NCBI GenBank assembly: GCA_947179155.2
Contig: OX359276.1
Span: 48,230,953 to 48,294,952 of the forward strand
From: Hedera helix
Taxonomy: Eukaryota; Streptophyta; Magnoliopsida; Apiales; Araliaceae
Direction: 5' to 3'
Length of the DNA: 64,000 nt
In this document: positions 60,145-64,000 of the stretch, in pieces
Layout: each line of letters opens with the position of its first letter
How positions within the stretch are numbered: position 1 is the stretch's first letter
Notes under the pieces: generated by a model
Databases searched by the model: none
The model's input: the letters and a program-made list of their open reading frames with translations, nothing else
Told to the model about the DNA's origin: nothing
Translations under genes and position numbers: made by a program

Positions 60145-63142
60145 TGTGACGCCCCCAAATCTGGGCCCACACAGCCCAAACTTGAGTCGTCAAAAGACTA
60201 CAACAAAATTATTACAACAAAGCACAACGTACAACAATACAGTGTATAATAATACACAACTAAGTCTTCACTATTATTGCCACACTATTTTACAAAACGT
60301 GAAGACTATGATAACTATTCCTCGGACCCTCACTCCATTCCCCGGCTAGACCCTGTTATGTTTTCATCTCCTGTTGAAAAACAATGGAACAAAAGAAAGG
60401 GTGAGCTCAAATAGCCCAGTAAGAAATATCATGACTAAGATAATGACGAATAAATTATCATTAGCCTTCAACAGTTGAGTTCTTGATAGAATACAATAGA
60501 CTACAAGGTTTATATCAAAAACTGCAGTTAAATTCTTAAACAACGTTCAGATCAATAATAGCAGCGGAATGAGTAATCTATTAGAAGAATAATGCAGACT
60601 ATAATGTCCACTCGGTTCTCTTTTTAGGAAAAACATCATCAACTTTTATCATCTGAAATATCATTAGTCAAGATAATACAAATTCACAGTTCCTGATCAT
60701 AATCATGCACATCAACAGTTCATCTTTGTACTACGGGCCAAAGATATTCAATATAGCACCAACGGTCATGATTATACCAGATTCAGCCTTTGGTCATAAT
60801 CATACCAAACAACAGTTCATCTTTGCACTACGGGCCAAAGAGAACATTCACCACGTGCCATAAAAGACACCGAACAGATGTATCGCCTTTAACCTATTAT
60901 ATCGCCTTTAACCTATCATCTGTTCAACAAATATATCACATCTGTGCCCCCGGCCACAGATATTCACAACAGCTTGATTTTTGGATGATTAGAATGATAT
61001 AAATGATGAACAGAAGAAATAGGATAACAATAAGTATCGATAGTTTACTTTGTACAGATTCAAATAATGTCCAAATTGTCAACATGATGTGGAGTGAAAT
61101 TCAAGATCCACAGTTCAGAATAACGGTTACAATTCAATAGAAAGGTTCACGTAAATAGGAAGGTTCAGTTGAAATAATGAAGTTCAACTATTATGGAACA
61201 TATAATATTTTCAGGAATTATAGAAGCAATAGTTCCATAATAAATTTTGATTTAGGAGTATGAAAGAAAATAATATCCCTTACCGTAGCAGGTTTGATTA
61301 ACAAAAGGTGAAGGAAATTAATACAAAGGGTTATTCACCAACAGGCGGCAATCCGCTCCGTAAGGTTATTCCCACAATTTAATATAATTTGAGTACAAAG
61401 AGTTATTCACCAAACAGGCGGCAATCCGCTCCGTAAGGTTATTCTCAGAGATTAATAATAAATGAATACGAAAGGTTATTCACCAACAGGCGGCAATCCG
61501 CTCCGTAAGGTTATTCCCACAATTTAATAGAATTTGAGTACAAAGAGTTATTCACCAAACAGGCGGCAATCCGCTCCGTAAGGTTATTCTCAGAGATTAA
61601 TAATGAATGAATACGAAAGGTTATTCACCAACAGGCGGCAATCCGCTCCGTAAGGTTATTCCCACAATTTAATACATGGAAATAAAAGGCACGTCTTATG
61701 AGTAAGGAAGAAACAATATTATTATCGAGAATCAAATAATGATAATCCCTTACCATAGTATGTTTGAATAATGGAAGATGAAAAAGATGGTATCCCTTAC
61801 CGTAACACGTGACTGGATATTGATTTAAATGAGGTTGATTAACTTGAACAGTACACGTATACTTATAGATCTTCACAAATACTCAAGATGACTTAAGCAC
61901 ACTTAGAGAGAACTTTCACAAGAAGTATTTAGAGAGAGAAAGAAAGAACAAGTAAGGAAGTTTATGAAAAATCCTTAAGTTAATGCTTCTATTTATAGCC
62001 AAAAATCTTATCATTCATTTAATCTAAACCATTCATTTAAAGATCACCTTTTAATCTACACCATCCATTTCAAATATTATATTATCTTTAATCTACACCA
62101 TTCATTTCATATCACCTAATAATCACCTAACTTTATATTATAAACAAATCAATTTAATTATTCAACAATAATTCACACTTTAATCTACACCATTCATTTC
62201 ATATCACCTAATAATCACCTAACTTTATATTATAAACAAATCAATTCAATTATTCAACAATAATTCACACTTTAATCTACACCATTCATTTCATATCACC
62301 TAATAATCACCTAACTTTATATTATAAACAAATAACTTTATCAATTCAATTATTATGACTAATTGTTATAAATACAGTATAGTTAGCTCTTAGATATCAA
62401 GTCAATAAATTAATGAAATACAACTGTTTAAATAACATCATAATAGAGATAACAATAATGTAAAATAAAGCATACGTTACTGTGTAATGACAATTATTGA
62501 TTCAATAATGTGAATTACTGTGCATATGTTACTGTGACAATTATTAGGTTCAATAATTTTAAAAACAGTGCAACAACAATTATTGACTCAATGATATAAA
62601 ATACAGTGTAATGACAATTATTAAATCAATAATGCAAAATACTGTGTAACAACAATTATTGAATTGATAATATAAAATATTATGCAGTGACAATTATCGA
62701 TGAAATGATGCGTAACAGTTACGGTGTCAATTATCAGACCAATAATATGAGACACTATGCAATACCGTGTGTTACTGTAGAGTACCGTGTGCTACAGAAA
62801 ATACCATAAACTACCGTATGCTACTATTCTTTTATCACCGGTATTTTAACAGTTCCGTTGACTATTTTTATTTAAAAAGGTTACTTCTGTCGTTTTCTAT
62901 ATCCGACAAATATTCCGTTGTGGGGTCCACCAATAATTTATTATTTCGGCGCCGTCGTACGGCACGAATATTCCCCGACCAAACGAATATTCCCCGACAA
63001 AGCGAATATTGTCCGACAAAATAAAATTTGCACATAACATCCTTAACTTTCAATTTTGTTAATTTAACCACTTACTGTTTCAAAAAAATATATATATGAA
63101 GAAAAATTAAATTTTGTATTTCATAAAATTCGGGGTCTTACA
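60145..63142 (-). repeat. LTR of the second Ty3 element (2998 bp)
   Basis: It has the same length as the LTRs at 35248 and 43088. At the seven sites where those two differ, it agrees with the right LTR at four and with the left at three. It also has at least one private change near 61040. Confidence 0.95.
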
Positions 63143-64000
63143 ACCTCCCCTCCTTATGAAATTTCGTCCCCGAAATTGACGTACCTGACATATCGAAGAG
63201 GTAAGGATACTTAGATTTCATCTCAGATTCTAGCTCCCAGGTCATTTCCTCAGTATCTTGGTTCCTCCATAAAACCTTAACTTGAGGTATAACCTTTGAG
63301 CGTAGGATCTGCTCCTTCTTATCCAGGATCTTAACAGGTACCTCCTCGTATGTTAAATCTTCTGCTATAACGTCTGGTTCTAACTCAATGACGTGGTTTG
63401 GGTCCTTCACATATTTACGTAACATAGATATGTGAAAAACGTTATGGATGCGAGACATACTTGGTGGTAGGGCTAGTCTGTAGGCTACGGTTCCTATTCG
63501 ATCGAGGATTTCAAATGGGCCAATAAATCGAGGGTTAAGCTTTCCTCTCTTTCCGAATCTCGTAACCCCTTTCCATGGAGAAACACGTAAGAATACATGA
63601 TCTCCGACGTTGAAACTTTCGTCTCTCCGATGAAGATCAACATAACTCTTTTGTCGTTCTTGTGCGGTCTGTATTCGTTGTCGGATCATTTGGATCTTTT
63701 CGGTCGTCAAGCGTACCAACTCGGGTCCCAACAATTTTGCTTCTCCTACCTCATTCCAACATATTGGAGAGCGACACTTCCTTCCATACAATGCCTCGAA
63801 TGGAGCCATGCCTATGCTTGCTTGGTAACTGTTGTTGTAAGAAAATTCCACCAACGGCAAGTACTTATCCCAACTTCCTTTGAAGTCTAATACATAAAGT
63901 CTCAAAAGATCTTCGAGGGTCTGGATCGTCCTTTCCGATTGTCCGTCCGTTTGAGGATGGTATGCAGAACTAAAACGTAGTTCAGTGCCCATAGCTTTTT
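63138..64000 (-). CDS. Gag-Pol polyprotein, C-terminal part
   Basis: The minus-strand frame enters from the right edge and covers the end of the integrase (HPQTDGQSERTIQTLEDLL with the catalytic E), the GPF/Y-type segment and the chromodomain-like tail, ending in TAA at 63138-63140 just inside the LTR. It reads CGA where the other copy has the stop codon TGA. A few residues differ from the other copy, for example Y for C in the LRLYVLD segment. The upstream part is outside the window. Confidence 0.93.
   Translation of the reverse strand, partial: KAMGTELRFSSAYHPQTDGQSERTIQTLEDLLRLYVLDFKGSWDKYLPLVEFSYNNSYQASIGMAPFEALYGRKCRSPICWNEVGEAKLLGPELVRLTTEKIQMIRQRIQTAQERQKSYVDLHRRDESFNVGDHVFLRVSPWKGVTRFGKRGKLNPRFIGPFEILDRIGTVAYRLALPPSMSRIHNVFHISMLRKYVKDPNHVIELEPDVIAEDLTYEEVPVKILDKKEQILRSKVIPQVKVLWRNQDTEEMTWELESEMKSKYPYLFDMSGTSISGTKFHKEGRL

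Larger units (their letters stand above)
60145..64000 (-). mobile_element. Second Ty3 element of the same family (right end outside the window)
   Basis: This is the inverted counterpart of the right end of the element at 35248-46085: an LTR at 60145-63142, the polypurine tract at 63143-63155 and the end of the polyprotein. CCATA precedes it at 60140-60144; this is the reverse complement of the TATGG before the other element. Its remaining part and second LTR lie beyond 64000. Confidence 0.93.

Noticed and set aside
1..64000. tRNA, rRNA or microRNA genes
   Set aside because: No tRNA-like cloverleaf, rRNA core or convincing miRNA precursor was recognised by eye; hairpins found belong to transposons.

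Overview
The window is plant nuclear DNA, almost certainly from a eudicot: spliced genes with plant intron borders, a ribosomal-protein promoter with site II and telo-box motifs, CTAG-ending Helitrons, hAT and Stowaway-like MITEs, chromovirus-type Ty3 LTR retrotransposons with an initiator-Met tRNA primer site, and an endogenous plant pararetrovirus. No species can be assigned from the sequence alone. About four fifths is transposable-element DNA in nested layers. Only two host genes look intact: a four-exon RPL10 (uL16) gene at 47279-49693 and an intronless PPR gene at 53324-55450 that resembles Arabidopsis SLO2 (At2g13600). A B3-domain gene at 28618-31690 (minus strand) is a pseudogene.

Layout from left to right. 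1-1038 is part of a minus-strand Helitron (family B) with a long ATT array. 1039-4217 is a plus-strand Helitron (family A) carrying captured host exons, including CCT8. 4218-9411 is the left part of a Tat/Ogre-like LTR element with tandem arrays, palindromes and a plant-mobile-domain gene. 9955-10253 is a MITE. 11939-19592 is a solo LTR (TSD TTTTA) that holds a second, unrelated solo LTR at 14365-17647 (TSD AAATA). 19901-22401 is a hAT-like element with another hAT-like element inside it. 22435-28258 is a second copy of Helitron A on the minus strand, with Helitron B (26257-28133) inserted; it is the inverted twin of 1-4217. 28618-31690 is the B3 pseudogene. 32548-35247 is an endogenous pararetrovirus remnant. 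35248-46085 is a complete Ty3 retrotransposon with two 2998-bp LTRs. 46086-46843 is the 5' end of a third Helitron A copy. RPL10 and the PPR gene follow. 56143-59940 is a third solo LTR (TSD GAAGT). 60031-60144 is the 5' end of the pararetrovirus movement-protein gene. 60145-64000 is a second copy of the same Ty3 element on the opposite strand.

The most informative observation is structural. The complete Ty3 element has unlike flanks (TATGG and ACTAC), but TATGG is the reverse complement of CCATA, which flanks the inverted Ty3 copy at 60145. The pararetrovirus gene is split at exactly these two points and lies on opposite strands. The simplest reading is that recombination between two inverted Ty3 copies flipped the 14 kb between them, carrying RPL10 and the PPR gene; an assembly misjoin at the same repeats would look identical. 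A second result is a filled and empty site pair for Helitron B: copy 3 of Helitron A (46718/46719) keeps the undisturbed A/T target into which B inserted in copies 1 and 2.

All comparisons were made by eye. Family assignments rest on recognised motifs, not on searches.
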